Position numbers and translations under genes: made by a program
The notes under the pieces: model-generated
What the model was told of the DNA's origin: nothing
Databases searched by the model: none
Seen by the model: the letters and a program-made list of their open reading frames with translations, nothing else
Shown: positions 1-12,200 of the stretch, piece after piece
Numbering within the stretch: position 1 is the first letter of the stretch
Layout: each line of letters starts with the position of its first letter
Source: Rhizophagus irregularis
Taxonomy: Eukaryota > Glomeromycota > Glomeromycetes > Glomerales > Glomeraceae
Reading direction: 5' to 3'
DNA: 64,000 nucleotides
Assembly: GCF_026210795.1 (NCBI RefSeq)
Contig: NC_089454.1
Coordinates: forward strand, 2,728,001-2,792,000

Positions 1-2748
1 GCGTGTAACTATTAATATTTTTTTAAATCTCATCAAAAATACTTCTAAAGCGTATCTTGAGATCCTTTTAAGTTAGCGTGAAAAAATAAATCATGTCCGA
101 AAAAATTAAAATAAATTACATACAGTTACAGTATATTCACGACAAAACTTTTTTTCACATCAGGCTTAATTGCATAAAATAAAACAATCGTCATGACTTT
201 ATCTCATTGTTTAGGAAAAAAAGCAGGAGTTCTGCAAGCTCTGAATAATATTTTCCCATAATTGTTCCTAATCTTCGATGTATTCACGTTGCATCTTGTT
301 GAACTTTAATTTATTGTGATGTTGACAAAACATAATCTGACAAGAATTTTGTTCCACAAATATTCTATAATACACTTCACTAATAATCAAAATATATCAA
401 ATAATAAAGAGGTCAAATAAAATTTTATTGCTACATAAATAATACAAAAATCAAAGATAAATTAAAAATAAATAATGGAATAATAGATAAATCATTTGAA
501 TTTAAAATATACAGCAGTGTTTTGCATATTTCGTATTACCGATTTAATACTAGAAAAGTAAATAAAATTAGAAAGTTTTCGCAATTGTTCATATGATATA
601 AATTTTTATGTGAGATTTTCCCATGAAGATTGTAATGCCGATGAAATGATTGCTAATCAGATTTAGTTTTGTTCATCATTATAATTTTTACAACTATTAT
701 TTACATCATCATTTTTCTTCTATTTCAGCAATATTCAGTTCATCTCTTTTCATAAAATAATTTAGCCTAACTTTTGCTTGTACCCACAACTATTATAACA
801 TCTTATAAATATTAAAATCTTTTGCATAAGTAATTCACAAATTTTACTCATGTAAAATACGTAAAATAGATCTGACGAGAAACTGGAGGGAGAAAGCTAC
901 TCTCCATCATGAGATTCACGAATCATCAGAAATAATTATTGAAGAAAAAAATGGACAATAACAGATCCACTAATATATACAAAGTATGTACATGTACAAC
1001 TAAAAATATTATAAAAAGACCCTATGTTTTAATTAATTAATTTTACAATCTATTTATTTAATTTAAACTTTCAATTTCTTTCCCTCATCATCCATTTTGT
1101 AGTTAAATGGGCAAATGCAGAGTTTTTTCCATGTAAAAATAATATATATAATATGAGGTTAACAATGGAAATGAAGAATCCTTAGACTGGTTAAATGGTT
1201 AAATGGAATAAACAAACTTCGCTCAAAAGCGAGCGGTAAACTATGTGCTTTTATAGGGTAGTGCAACTGATACAATGAATAATTTTAATAATAAATGTAC
1301 CGAGATTTCATACTGATTCCATGCACCAAGCATATATATTTTATTTTTTTTCCAAATTAATAGTATCAAAAGACAAAGTATCAAAAAGATATTTTTAATA
1401 TTGAGTATCTCAAGCTGACATTTTTTTAAATAACTCGAAATTTAAATTATTTGTGTTTAATATTTTAAATTTTGATAAATAAATACAATAATTTATATTT
1501 AAAATATTTAAATATTTTCACATGCACTTGCGAGTTATGCTCCATTTTCCTAGTATAGTTATGGTGCGATTTCATTTTTATAATTATAAACTAATAATTA
1601 TAAACTAAAAAACAATTATAAAAGAAAGAATCAAATTTCCTTTTATAAATTTTACATTATGTTTTATCATAAAACAGCTCATAATAAATCATATTTCATA
1701 TATTTTACATTTTATAGTCCTAACTCCCCTTTAAACATGAACTCTTGTTACTTATAGTAAGATGTCCAGAAAAAAAAATTTTTGTAATACTATTCAAACT
1801 TTTGTGATACATAAAGAATAGATAAATCGCCATAATTAATTTTTACAATGGTAAAATGTCCAGAAAAAAAAAAAATTCTGTAATACATTTCAAAACTTTT
1901 TGTGATACTCGCCATAATTAATTTTTAATGCCCCCAAAAAAAAGCTCTGTAATACAAATTTCAGAGGGCCCGAATGATGAGAGACTGACAGGTCATATGG
2001 CCGACACGCTTGACCAGAAAAAAGCTGAATCATATAATTATATGTTTAGAAATAAAAATCACTATGTTAACTTGCCTAATTTTCATTTTATACACTTATT
2101 AAGATGCAGATACTATAAAGTAGAACAATGCCTGCCAAGAAATTCACAATATAAAAGTGCATCTACCAAAATCGGTGACTTCGTTACTTAGTTATAGATT
2201 CTGTTTTATAAATGATCTTACAGCTTGTACTATTTATTGTACGAATTTCACTTTGTAATAAATAAATAAACAAACCCTGTATTCAGTTTAAATTTGCATT
2301 AATTCATTTCATTTACACATTTTCGTAATTAGTAAATTACATATCATAATAGAATTCAATAATTGATATCAGAATGTAAATTTGACTATTTCTTTTAGAT
2401 AATTGACAATTTCTTTTAAATGGAATTTCATGGCTACAAAATAGAGATCAAATATTTCAGATTTTTCATAATCTTTTAGAATACATATAGCTAGTGTGAA
2501 ATAATGAATAAGCCAAATATTAATTAAATATTACTAAGTTTAACATTTTTTTTTTTGAACTTTAAGTCAAAAAATACTCACTTTAATAAGGTTTTAAAAC
2601 ATTGTGGTGAAACATCTGGTATAGAAATTTCATATTCAACTTTATTAGTTGACAGAACTTCCTGAAAAAAGGAAGAGCGTGCATATAAAATCGTGGAATG
2701 CACTTCAAACACTTGTGTATCTGCTACTTGAATTTTTAGATCACAACG
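1..2748. other. AT-rich intergenic stretch, no supported gene
   Basis: Mostly A/T with long homopolymers and frequent stops in all frames. The only longer open stretch (1928-2191, 87 codons, +) begins inside a local repeat, has no recognisable domain and no paralogue here, and I do not call it a gene. The repeat at 1760-1965 is listed separately. No RNA gene or transposon boundary was recognised. Confidence 0.5.
1760..1965 (+). repeat. Three degenerate direct repeats
   Basis: A block with the order 'GTCCAGAAAAAAAA', 'CTGTAATAC', 'TTTTGTGATAC' and 'CGCCATAATTAATTTTTA' occurs near 1762-1850, again near 1855-1927, and partially (poly-A and CTGTAATACA parts only) near 1928-1965. The spacing is roughly 75-95 bp. 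It looks like a small degraded tandem duplication; no function is evident. Confidence 0.6.
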
Positions 2749-3217
2749 TCATTTTTGTTCATATAGTGTAGAATAATCATGAATCAATGTTTGGATAAAT
2801 TGACATTGTGGTTGAATCCGTTGATCTTGTTGTCTTTGGGCCCATTGATATTCTTGATTTTGGGCTCGTTGATCTTGCTCTTGTACCTGTGAATAATATA
2901 AATTAAATTTGTTAGGATTTTACAAAATATTACTGTATATATAAACTCTTTTAAGTTAACCTGTGGGGACAAATTAAAAAATTGTGTCACTTAAACTAGA
3001 TCCAAGGTACGTGCTAATCTTTCGGCCTTATTTCTTGCGTAATTAAACATATTATGGTCAGCTGATTTCTTTTCTAAATGACAGCGAAAAGCATTATGAA
3101 TATTGTAGCATCTTCAGTCGTATAATTTTCTTTTTCAACCAAGTATTGCAAAAGCCCCGAAGTACTCCAATTTGTATAATTATTTGAATCCAAATAATTT
3201 CCTATATGAATTTCCAT
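2749..3217 (-). pseudogene. Broken gene of unknown family, Gln-rich C-terminus
   Basis: Read on the minus strand from an ATG at 3217, the sequence encodes MEIHIGNYLDSNNYTNW, then a leucine-rich stretch (LLQYLVEKENY). A one-base shift is needed near 3110 to continue into NIHNAFRCHLEKKSADHNM and NYARNKAERLARTLDL. An in-frame TAA follows, then TQFFNLSPQ. A GT-AG intron appears to join this to a Gln/Arg-rich final exon (repeated QDQRAQ-type units, then QCQFIQTLIHDYS), stopping at 2751-2749. Residue use is protein-like, but one frameshift and one stop interrupt it. I do not recognise the family; it may be a decayed host gene or transposon-derived. Confidence 0.45.
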
Positions 3218-3400
3218 GGCTATATCATAAAATGGAAAGTTAGTTTGACTCTAACAAATAGAAAAACATACGTAAAAATGCAAACAAAACTCAGATAAAT
3301 ATAATGCCCTAAAAGTCTAATGATTAGTTTAGCAGAATGTGTCGAACATTACAAATAACCCATAGAAATCATTAAATCAAACCATGATGTTTAGCCAGTT

Positions 3401-3535
3401 ATTACTAAGTTTAACTCTAGTTTAGTACTATGTTGAGCCATTAGTTTAGTGATGAGTGTTTAGTTATCATTAAGTTTGACTCTAGTTTAGTACTATGTTG
3501 AGCAATTAGTTTAGTAATGGAGTTGCTAAGTAGTT
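3401..3535 (+). repeat. Two-copy tandem repeat (65 and 70 bp)
   Basis: Unit 1 (3401-3465) and unit 2 (3466-3535) share the core CTCTAGTTTAGTACTATG followed by TTGAGC(C/A)ATTAGTTTAGT. They differ by scattered substitutions and a short insertion at the end of unit 2. Related shorter fragments (AAGTCTAACTTTAGTTG) lie just downstream. No function is visible. Confidence 0.75.
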
Positions 3536-4915
3536 AAACTTAATTCAAACACATGAGTGAAAAATAATGTATTAAACAACATTCACTAATCATTAGCTGT
3601 AAAGTTGCATCATATTTAATGATATATAAAGTTAAACACTAAGTCTAACTTTAGTTGCGACATATTGTTTCGCTAGTCAGTTAGCACTTGGTGGACTTTA
3701 AATATCAAAGCTTTTGACTGTATGTTATAAGGAAGGTATGTAACCATCCCTCCTTCGAAATAGTAGACCTTATAGACAAACAGAAAAACTTCCAAATAGT
3801 GTTTCACATATTAAGTAAAGATCTCTACTTGCCTTTAATACTTAGAAAAATTTTTAGAGTAATTTCTTTGATGTAAATATATAAACTTATCCAGAAAAAA
3901 AATAATATATAAAAAGAAAAAATTGTTCGAAGAGTTTGATGATTATTTTAAAAGAAAAAATTGTTTGAAGAGTTTGAAGAAAATTTTTAGGGGATAGTTT
4001 ATTTATATATTTATATTCTGATATCGAATATGAGGTCATAGTGAAGAGCTTAACGCGTAGTTGTTATTACTTGACGCGTAATTACTTTAAAAACGCGAAA
4101 AGTTTATAGATAATTCCAAGCCACAATTACACATGATCAGAGTTTCTTGAATTGTATTACCTAATAATAAAAAATGTGTTTGTGTGCCAGGTTTTGTCGA
4201 TCTTAATGTGATGTTTACCTGTCACTGATCACCTTAATGTACAGTACAGTGAGGGTACGATATTAACATACAAACTGGCCGGAATTAACGTTAACGCTAT
4301 CACGTGCTTTAAAATTGTACACCCACTGTACGTTAAGGCACGTGTCTATGGAACGGGTAACACCAAAAAATGGATCTGATCAACATTTCCTTTTTGTGTA
4401 ATGTTTTTTGAGCACTGGTGCGTTAAGGAACCTCTGTGTTTTTATTGGCTAATTGCTTTGGTAATTCAGGTTCGTTAAACTAAACTAAAAAAAAAACATC
4501 AATTTTCCTTTTTAAATAATTTAAAAAAAATAAGAATTTTAGTGGTTCTAGCCCCAATGTTCCTTTTCTTACAAATTTACCTAAAAAAAAGAAAATCTAT
4601 TATCAAACAATAAATATCCAATTACCTTTTATATTTTTATTATAAGACAATCAGAAAATTGTTATTTTTTTTTTATTATTTATTATTTATTATTAATTCA
4701 CTATTTATTATTAAAAAAAAAAATATTTCAAACTAGAAAAAGAAAACATTATTGAATAATAAGAAATCAGATTCCCTTTTATATTCGTATCATTATAAAA
4801 AAATTCAAAGAATTCGTCTTTACTTTAAATTTTTTTTTACTAAAAAAAACCTTTTCAAACTGAAAAAGAAAAAACTATATATTACTATAACTATAAATAA
4901 TAATCGTGTAGATCT

Positions 4916-5057
4916 TTCCTTTTATCGATAACGCCAGCCGGAATTTATAGGCTGGCATTATCATAATTCCGGCTCTGAAAAAAATACGTAAAGCTAATAG
5001 TAAATTTTTCTTGGCTGTACCTTCACCTCTATATACAGTAAAAGTGGTCCTGGGAGA
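4916..5057 (+). repeat. Dispersed short repeat, copy 1
   Basis: Shares the ordered landmarks 'TTCCGGCTCTGAA', 'ACGTAAAGCTAATAGTAAAT', 'ACCTCTATATA' and 'GGTCCTGGGAG' with copies at about 29090-29207, 30688-30812 and (minus strand) 57756-57850. It begins with a small hairpin-forming stretch (GCCAGCCGGAATTTATAGGC). Size and dispersion suggest a MITE- or SINE-like element; class not resolved. Confidence 0.55.
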
Positions 5058-5926
5058 AAATAGGAAACTTTATTTTAAAAAGATGTAGAAGAAATAAGCG
5101 GGATGAAACAATTACATATTATAGATATACCATATTTGCGTTTAAATTCAATGAAATAATAGTATTTTGATATGATAATATTACAAGAAAATAAAATAAA
5201 TAATAAGAAATTTCCATTTTAATTACAATCGACATTACGTAAAAAATCTGTTTTAATATCAAAATAAGCGATAGTGGTAATAATAATGATAATGATCTAC
5301 ATCAATCACATTACAGACAGTGCCGCAACGCTATACGAAAAAATAATGAATTTTGGTAAATAGATAGGGGGGTATTAAATTCCTTTATTAGAATTTAAAG
5401 TAAAAGTTACATTAAATATTTACTACTACATAGATTGAATATCATGCATCTACCATTCTATATTTAGTATAGTTAAGATTAATCTAAATTTAAATTCTCA
5501 CACGCAATTTTACTAAATTTACTTGAAAACTCATTTATTGTTTACAAATGTAGTAAATCATTTAGTACATACATTTGTCACCCAGAGTAGAAAACCCCTG
5601 TTTTTAATTTTAAGTATTAATTTTTATTATTAATTTTTTTTTTAGTCATTTCATTATAAATTTGAGTAACCAAAACTATTTGGAATAATTATCCCCCCCC
5701 TTTTTTTATAATAAGCCCAATTAATAATCAAGTAAAATAGAACCGGTTTTAACCGAATTTTGATCGGTTTTATTTTTTGAACGCCTTTTATGTTAGAAAT
5801 ATCAAACTTTCCGGACTTTTCCGAAAATTAGTGCTAAAATATAATGAATTTCATACGGTATGCATTATTTTTTTTTTTGATTTTTCTTTGAGAATTGCCG
5901 CCGAGTAAATCATTCCAAATTTAATC

Positions 5927-6010
5927 GTTATTATTTCCCAAATTAGAGATGATAAATTTCCTTATAAGTACTAGTTTAATGGTAACGTACAATTGTGCCA
6001 CATTTCAAAA
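5927..6010 (+). promoter_or_regulatory. Conserved upstream block of ZNFX1-like gene A
   Basis: The block with GTTATTATTTCCCAAAT, AATTTCCTTATAAGT and AATTGTGCCACATTT recurs in the same order upstream of all three ZNFX1-like paralogues (here, 16115-16195 and 37191-37270). It lies about 320, 250 and 190 bp before the respective start codons, while surrounding sequence has diverged more. This could be a core promoter or simply the best preserved part of a duplicated flank; the second possibility cannot be excluded. Confidence 0.5.
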
Positions 6011-6247
6011 GCATCTTAATCAGCTAATATGGACATAACAAGTTTTCGAAATTTTTTTTTTATTAGGCGTGGCAACCGTGCCGATAAAAAAAAGATGCAC
6101 CAAATAGTACAATATTGCAAAACTAATTATTATTTGCATATTTGCATAAATTTTAATATAAATATAATGAAAATAAAAATAAAATATTTTTTTTTTGGTC
6201 GATCTTTTTCATTTTTTTTTAAAAAAAAAATTTTTATAAGAAAAATC

Positions 6248-9199
6248 ATGACTGGAAAAAGGGGACAAAAATCCGGTTCTAATAACGATGGTACTCAAAA
6301 AAATACTGGCGGTAGTAGTGGCAATACGAGAAATCGTAGAAGACGTGGAGGTGACAGTGGCCATAGTGGTGGCAGTGGTCGTGGTGGTGGTAGTGGTGGT
6401 GGTGGCAGTGGTCGTGGTGGTGGTAGTAGTCGTGGTGGTGGTAGTGGTCGTGGTAATGGCAATAGTCGTGGTGGTAATGGTGATCGTGATGGTGGTGGTG
6501 GTAGTGGTCGTGGTGGTGGCAATGGTCGTGGTGGTAATGGTGATCGTGATGGTCGCCATGATGAAAGGCGTGATATCATTGATCAAAATCGTAATCATGC
6601 ACCAGCACCACCAAAACTTAGTGTTCCTGAAATAAAACAATCACAACAAGATACCGCCATTATGAATTTTGGTTCTTCCGAATTAAGTTATAATGGTAGT
6701 GATCGAATAGTATTTATTACTAATGGTGAACAAATTAAACCTATTTGGAAAAGAATATTGAGAAAAGACAAACCTTGGAATCAAAGTGACGCTAGGATTT
6801 TTGTTAGTTCTGCATTGGTAGCAACAGATCGTCGAACAGGTTATGAAGTAGAGGAAGTAATTACTGAATTAGGTGAAAGTGGTCTCAAGAGATTAAGGGA
6901 AATTATAAATTTTCCTTCAATGTCATGTGATGCTGGTCTTGATAATGATGTGTTATCTTTTCAACACGTTATATTACCTTTATTGGGTTTATTCACTAGA
7001 ACGGCTATCACTGAATGTATTTTGGAAAAATATGCTCATGCAATCTTTATGGTTGTATATATAAACCTTGTAAGTATTATTAATCATTTGTAATTTAATT
7101 AATAATAAATGTAACACCTTTTTTTATTTCTTTTTTTACAAAATAGGACTCGTTTCTTTCTGATAATGTGATGAGAATGTTGGAGATATTGGTCCAACGT
7201 AATTCTGTTAAAGATAATCGTGTTAGCGTCGAGACATTATTGTCACGTGAACGATATTCATTTATTCCATCTTCGTAAGCAATCTCGTCTTTTGTTGTTG
7301 TTTTATGATGTAAATGTTCATTTCATTCACTCTATTAACTAATTCTCCTTTAAATCTATTTAATAGTTTGGGAGTATTTTTCTTGATAATCGTACGACTT
7401 CTTACAGAATTATTACGTCGTGTTAGGGAAGCGGCTGCTAATGAAACAATGCATAGAATTGCAAATAATTTATATCGATTAAAAACTGCGTATCAACAAT
7501 CACTTGAACGACAACAATTTTCTCCAACAGATCCATTAGCCAATAATGTGGAGACCAGGAAATTTTTTTTTACGATATTAGAAAGAGAAATAAATATCAT
7601 GGATAGAATGTTAAATAATAGTCGTAAAGGTTTAATTCTTGAACAAAATCTTAAAGCTAATAATAATTTGAATGTAAAATCAGATAAATCATATTACAGA
7701 GAATTATCTAGAAAAGTTGACGCTGAAAGAACTTATGATCCACCTGGTGATTTATCAAAATATGGTAGAAGGCATGATAATGATTTTGCAGAAATTTCTG
7801 AAATGTCAATTATTCCTACAAATGAAGAAATATTATGTGAACGTCCTCCTTTTTTACCTTCATTCCGTTATCCATTTCATTTTTTATCTGATGGAGCTGC
7901 TAGATTACTTGATACACAATTTCGTCTTTTAAGAGAAGATTTATTAAATCCAATCCGTAATGGTTTATCAAATTTGATGGTTGCATTATTACAAGAGCAT
8001 ACTCCTACTAGTGATGCTAAATTATCAAGAGAATTAAAGAAAATACAAGAAAAAAGTGGAGGTAGATTTTCGTATAATAATGGTGCGAACGAAAACGGTG
8101 ATCTACAAGTATATACGAATGTACAATTCGCTAATATTTCTTGTGATAGAAGAAAAGGATTTGCTTGTACTATAAGATTTACTCCTCCAAAAAGTAGTGC
8201 AAAAGATGCAAGAGGTAGAAGAGAATATTGGGAAAAGAGTAAAAGATTATTAACTGGTAGTTTAGTTACCATCATATTACCAAATCCAAATCCCAAAAGA
8301 GTGAATTCAAATACTACTATAAGTAATTCTGATTTATATTCACTTTATTTTGGTGTAGTTGTATCAAGAGACGAAAAAGCTTTATCTAAAGATGAAAATT
8401 TTTCGGAGATTGATGTTAATTTTATTGATTCATCAATTTATCCTATTGCATTAAGTGAAATTTCCAGTTTTAAAAGAATTTCAACAGAAAAAAGATTTAT
8501 GGTAGAATCAACTGGTGTTTATTTAGAAGCATATTATCATATTCTTAAAACTCTTCAAACTGCAGATCCTTCTTCTTTACCTTTTGAAAAATATTTGGCT
8601 CCTAATCTTGAAGATAAAGGAAATATGAGACGAAGTATTGATGTTAAAGTTGAAAATCCTATGTATACTAGAGCTCCAGGATTTCAATTTGATTTATCAA
8701 TTTTATGTAAAAATAAACATAAATTAAGATTAAATGTTGCGGATGAGTGTAGTTACGAAAGATCCATAAGAAAGATCGTTAAATATAGTAATATCGGAAA
8801 ATTACCAAATGGAACTCCATATGGATTAGACGAAACTCAAGGTAATGATTTTTATTATAAGATATATCTATTAATTTGAGTTAGAAAAAAAATTAATTAT
8901 TATTTTTAATCTTAATGTATAGCGACGGCTTTGATATCATCTTTAACACGTGAAATCGCATTAGTTGAAGGTATGAACGATTTAAATTATTTTTTTTTTA
9001 ATTATTTATTGAACGGACTTAAAAATCAACTTTTATCTTTTATTAGGACCACCTGGTACTGGTAAAACAGTAGTTGGAGTTCAAATAATGAAAGTTTTAT
9101 TAGCTGAAGAAAATCGACATACAAATATTGGACCAATTCTAACAATTTGTTTTACTAATCACGCTCTTGATCAATTCTTGGAGGTAATTTTTTAATTAT

Positions 9200-9230
<31 letters not shown>

Positions 9231-12200
9231 TTTTTTAAAAAAAAAAATACTAGAAAAATTAACAATTTATATATTTTTATAATTATAGCATTTACTTGAT
9301 GAAAATATAACGAATATTGTGAGGTTAGGTTCTCGATCGAAATCTGAAAAGATCAAAGAATTTAGTTTAGAAGAAGTTTGTAGAAATCGTGCTCGTACCA
9401 AAAAAGAATCTTATTTATTATACCAATTATATAGAGAGATTGAAGATGTAGAAAAAGATACAGAGAAAATGAGGAACACTTTATTTAATAGATGGATGAA
9501 ATGGAGTGATATAAGAGAATATTTAATGGTTGAAGAGAGAGGATTTTACGATAAATTTGATATGGTATATGAAAATGATTTACCTAGTTGGGTTTTAGGT
9601 ACCGATGATAATGAAGGGTTTCAGACTGCTAAAAAAAATAATAAACAAAAGCGTAAAGATCCATTTGATGAATGGATAGAAGGAGGAGACATTAGAATAA
9701 TTAACAAGAGAAAGGAACTTTTATTAAATCCACCGAAGAATGACAAGAAAAATAAGAAAAACCCAAATAAAAATACATTTGATATACTGAAAGTGGAAGA
9801 GACCGGAGATCATATGGATACAAGTAACGATGGATCACAAGTTGATTATTATACGATACAATGGATTGAAAATTACAATGAACCAAAAACAAATCGACCT
9901 TTAAATGTATTATTATATGATCGTTCAGTTTGGAAAATGTCAATGTTAGAAAGACAAAAGCTTCATGATCATTGGCGTACAAAAATTTATAAAGAAATTG
10001 TTGAAAAATTTTCAGAATTACAAAAAAGGCACGAAGAAATACGCCAAGAAATAAATGGAATTTATGATGAAGGACGTCGTCAAGTATTATTAAATAGTGA
10101 TGTTATTGGTATGACTACAAATGGTGCAGCTAAATTTCAAAATTTAATTAGATCAATTGGTCCCAAAATTATTATTTGTGAAGAAGCAGGAGAAGTATTA
10201 GAAGCTCATATTCTAAGTGCATTAACTCCATCGACTCAACATTTGATATTAATTGGTGATCACAATCAACTTCGACCTCACATTGCAACTTATTCTCTTA
10301 GTGTGGATTCACCAGTAGGAAATAATTATCAATTAGATCAATCATTATTTGAAAGGTTAGTTAAGGGTGATAGGGCAGTCAAAATTGAGAAGGCTCAACT
10401 TCTAACCCAAAGACGTATGAGAAAAGAAGTATCTGATTTGATCAGATATACACTTTATCCAAGTTTAATTGATGGTGATAATACTAGAAGATACGAAAAT
10501 GTACGTGGAGCTCAACATAATGTATATTTTATTGAACATAGAAATCCAGAAGATGGTTCAGGTGGAGAGCATGCAATGAAGTCTCATGTGAACAGATATG
10601 AAGTTAAAATGGTGGTTGAGATGGTAAAATATTTCGTTAGGAATGGATATACTAAACCCGATGATATAGCTGTACTTACTCCTTATTTAGGACAAATGAT
10701 TAAAATTAGAGATGCTTTAAAAAAATCATTTGTTGTTGTTATTGACGAAAGAGATGCGTTGGATATTGCTGAAATGGAAGAAGAACAAGAACAACAAGGT
10801 GAAACTAGTAATAATATAGATACCATAAGCGTTGCGTCAAGAAAATCATTAAATCAACAAGTTACTTTAAGAACTGTTGATAATTTTCAAGGTGAAGAAG
10901 CGAACATAGTTATTGTTTCATTAGTTCGTAATTTCTCTAAATCTGGTAGTGGTGGTGGACATGATTCCATCGGATTTCTCAAAAGTACAAATAGAACTAA
11001 TGTATTATTGTCACGTGCTCGTAAAGGAATGTATCTCATTGGTAATTCTGAATTAATGTCAATGAAATCTAAAGATATGTGGGCTCCAGTAATTAATATT
11101 TTACATAATCGTAATCAAGTCGGTTTTGGTATGCCAATTATATGTAATAAACATCCTCATTACAAAAACACTATCGTTGATCCTGATCAATTTGAACAAA
11201 TTAGTCCAGATGGTGGATGCTATGAAAATTGTAACATGGCACTTCCTTGCGGGCATATATGTAAATATAAGTGTCATTCTGACGATCCTGAACACATCGG
11301 AGTTAAATGTAACGAACGTTGTTCAAGATTACATTCAAAATGCCATCATCCATGTCCAAAGTTTTGTTCTGATGAATGTGGAAGATGTGAATTTCCTATC
11401 GGATCTATTTTATTACGTTGTGGTCATATATTACAAAATGCTAAATGTTGGCAAATTCAAATTATGGATTCAATTAAATGTAAAACCTTAGTTTCGAAAA
11501 AATTACCATATTGTGAACACACTAAAACCATTCGCGTAAGTATTATTTATATGACATTTATTTTTGATATTGAATTAATAATAAATTATTTTCATATTTT
11601 TTTTTTAGTGCTCTGAGCCTGCCGAAGATGCCAATTGTACAGAATTATGCAGAAAACAATTGGAATGTGGCCACGAATGTCTGAGTTTATGTTCTGAATG
11701 TCAAAACCGGTCTAAACCACAAAAATCCAAAGGTAAAAACAAAACGAAAGAAACAAATAATATAATCATTCCTATTGAACGAACACGGCATGGAAAATGT
11801 CAAAATGTATGTGATAGATTATTATTTTGTGGTCATATATGCAAATCTAGTTGTCACGAAGGAAATGAATGTCCACCATGTAAGAATAATTGTACAGTAA
11901 TATGTAAGCATACATCATGTCATAAGCCTTGTTTAGAACCTTGTGCTGTATGTGCAGAAAAATGTCTATGGGAATGTATACATCAAGGAAGATGTGAATT
12001 AAGTTGTGGAGCTCCTTGTTATAGATTACCTTGTAACGAAAGATGTAATAAAATATTGGAATGTGGACATGATTGTGCTGGAGTTTGTGGTGAGATTTGT
12101 CCTTCAAAAGATTTTTGTCTTGAATGTGCTCCTGAAAAAGTTAAAAGTCAAGGTAAGTTTTATTAAATTATCATTGTTAAATTTAATTTCTTTAAATCAG

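Larger units (their letters stand above)
3218..6247. other. AT-rich intergenic region upstream of ZNFX1-like gene A
   Basis: No coding sequence is supported. It contains a 65/70-bp direct repeat (3401-3535), a second short direct repeat with AAAGAAAAAATTGTT(C/T)GAAGAG (3913-3982), an inverted pair around ACTGTAC (about 4233-4251 and 4322-4338), one copy of a dispersed 120-140 bp repeat (4916-5057), and the conserved upstream block of gene A (5927-6010). The last few hundred bases resemble the upstream regions of the other two ZNFX1-like genes. Confidence 0.55.

Noticed and set aside
1928-2191. 87-codon open frame in the left flank
   Set aside because: Begins in a local poly-A repeat, no domain, no paralogue, no splice or promoter context.
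6029-6247. Upstream in-frame ATG as the start of ZNFX1-like gene A
   Set aside because: The extra 73 codons are low-complexity (Phe/Lys/Ile from T and A runs), and paralogue C begins at the position equivalent to 6248.
6209-6640. Thr-rich, Pro/Leu-rich and Val-rich open frames overlapping the Gly/Arg tract of gene A
   Set aside because: They are by-products of the GGT/GGC trinucleotide repeat read in other frames; only the Gly/Ser/Arg frame joins the conserved ZNFX1-like coding sequence.
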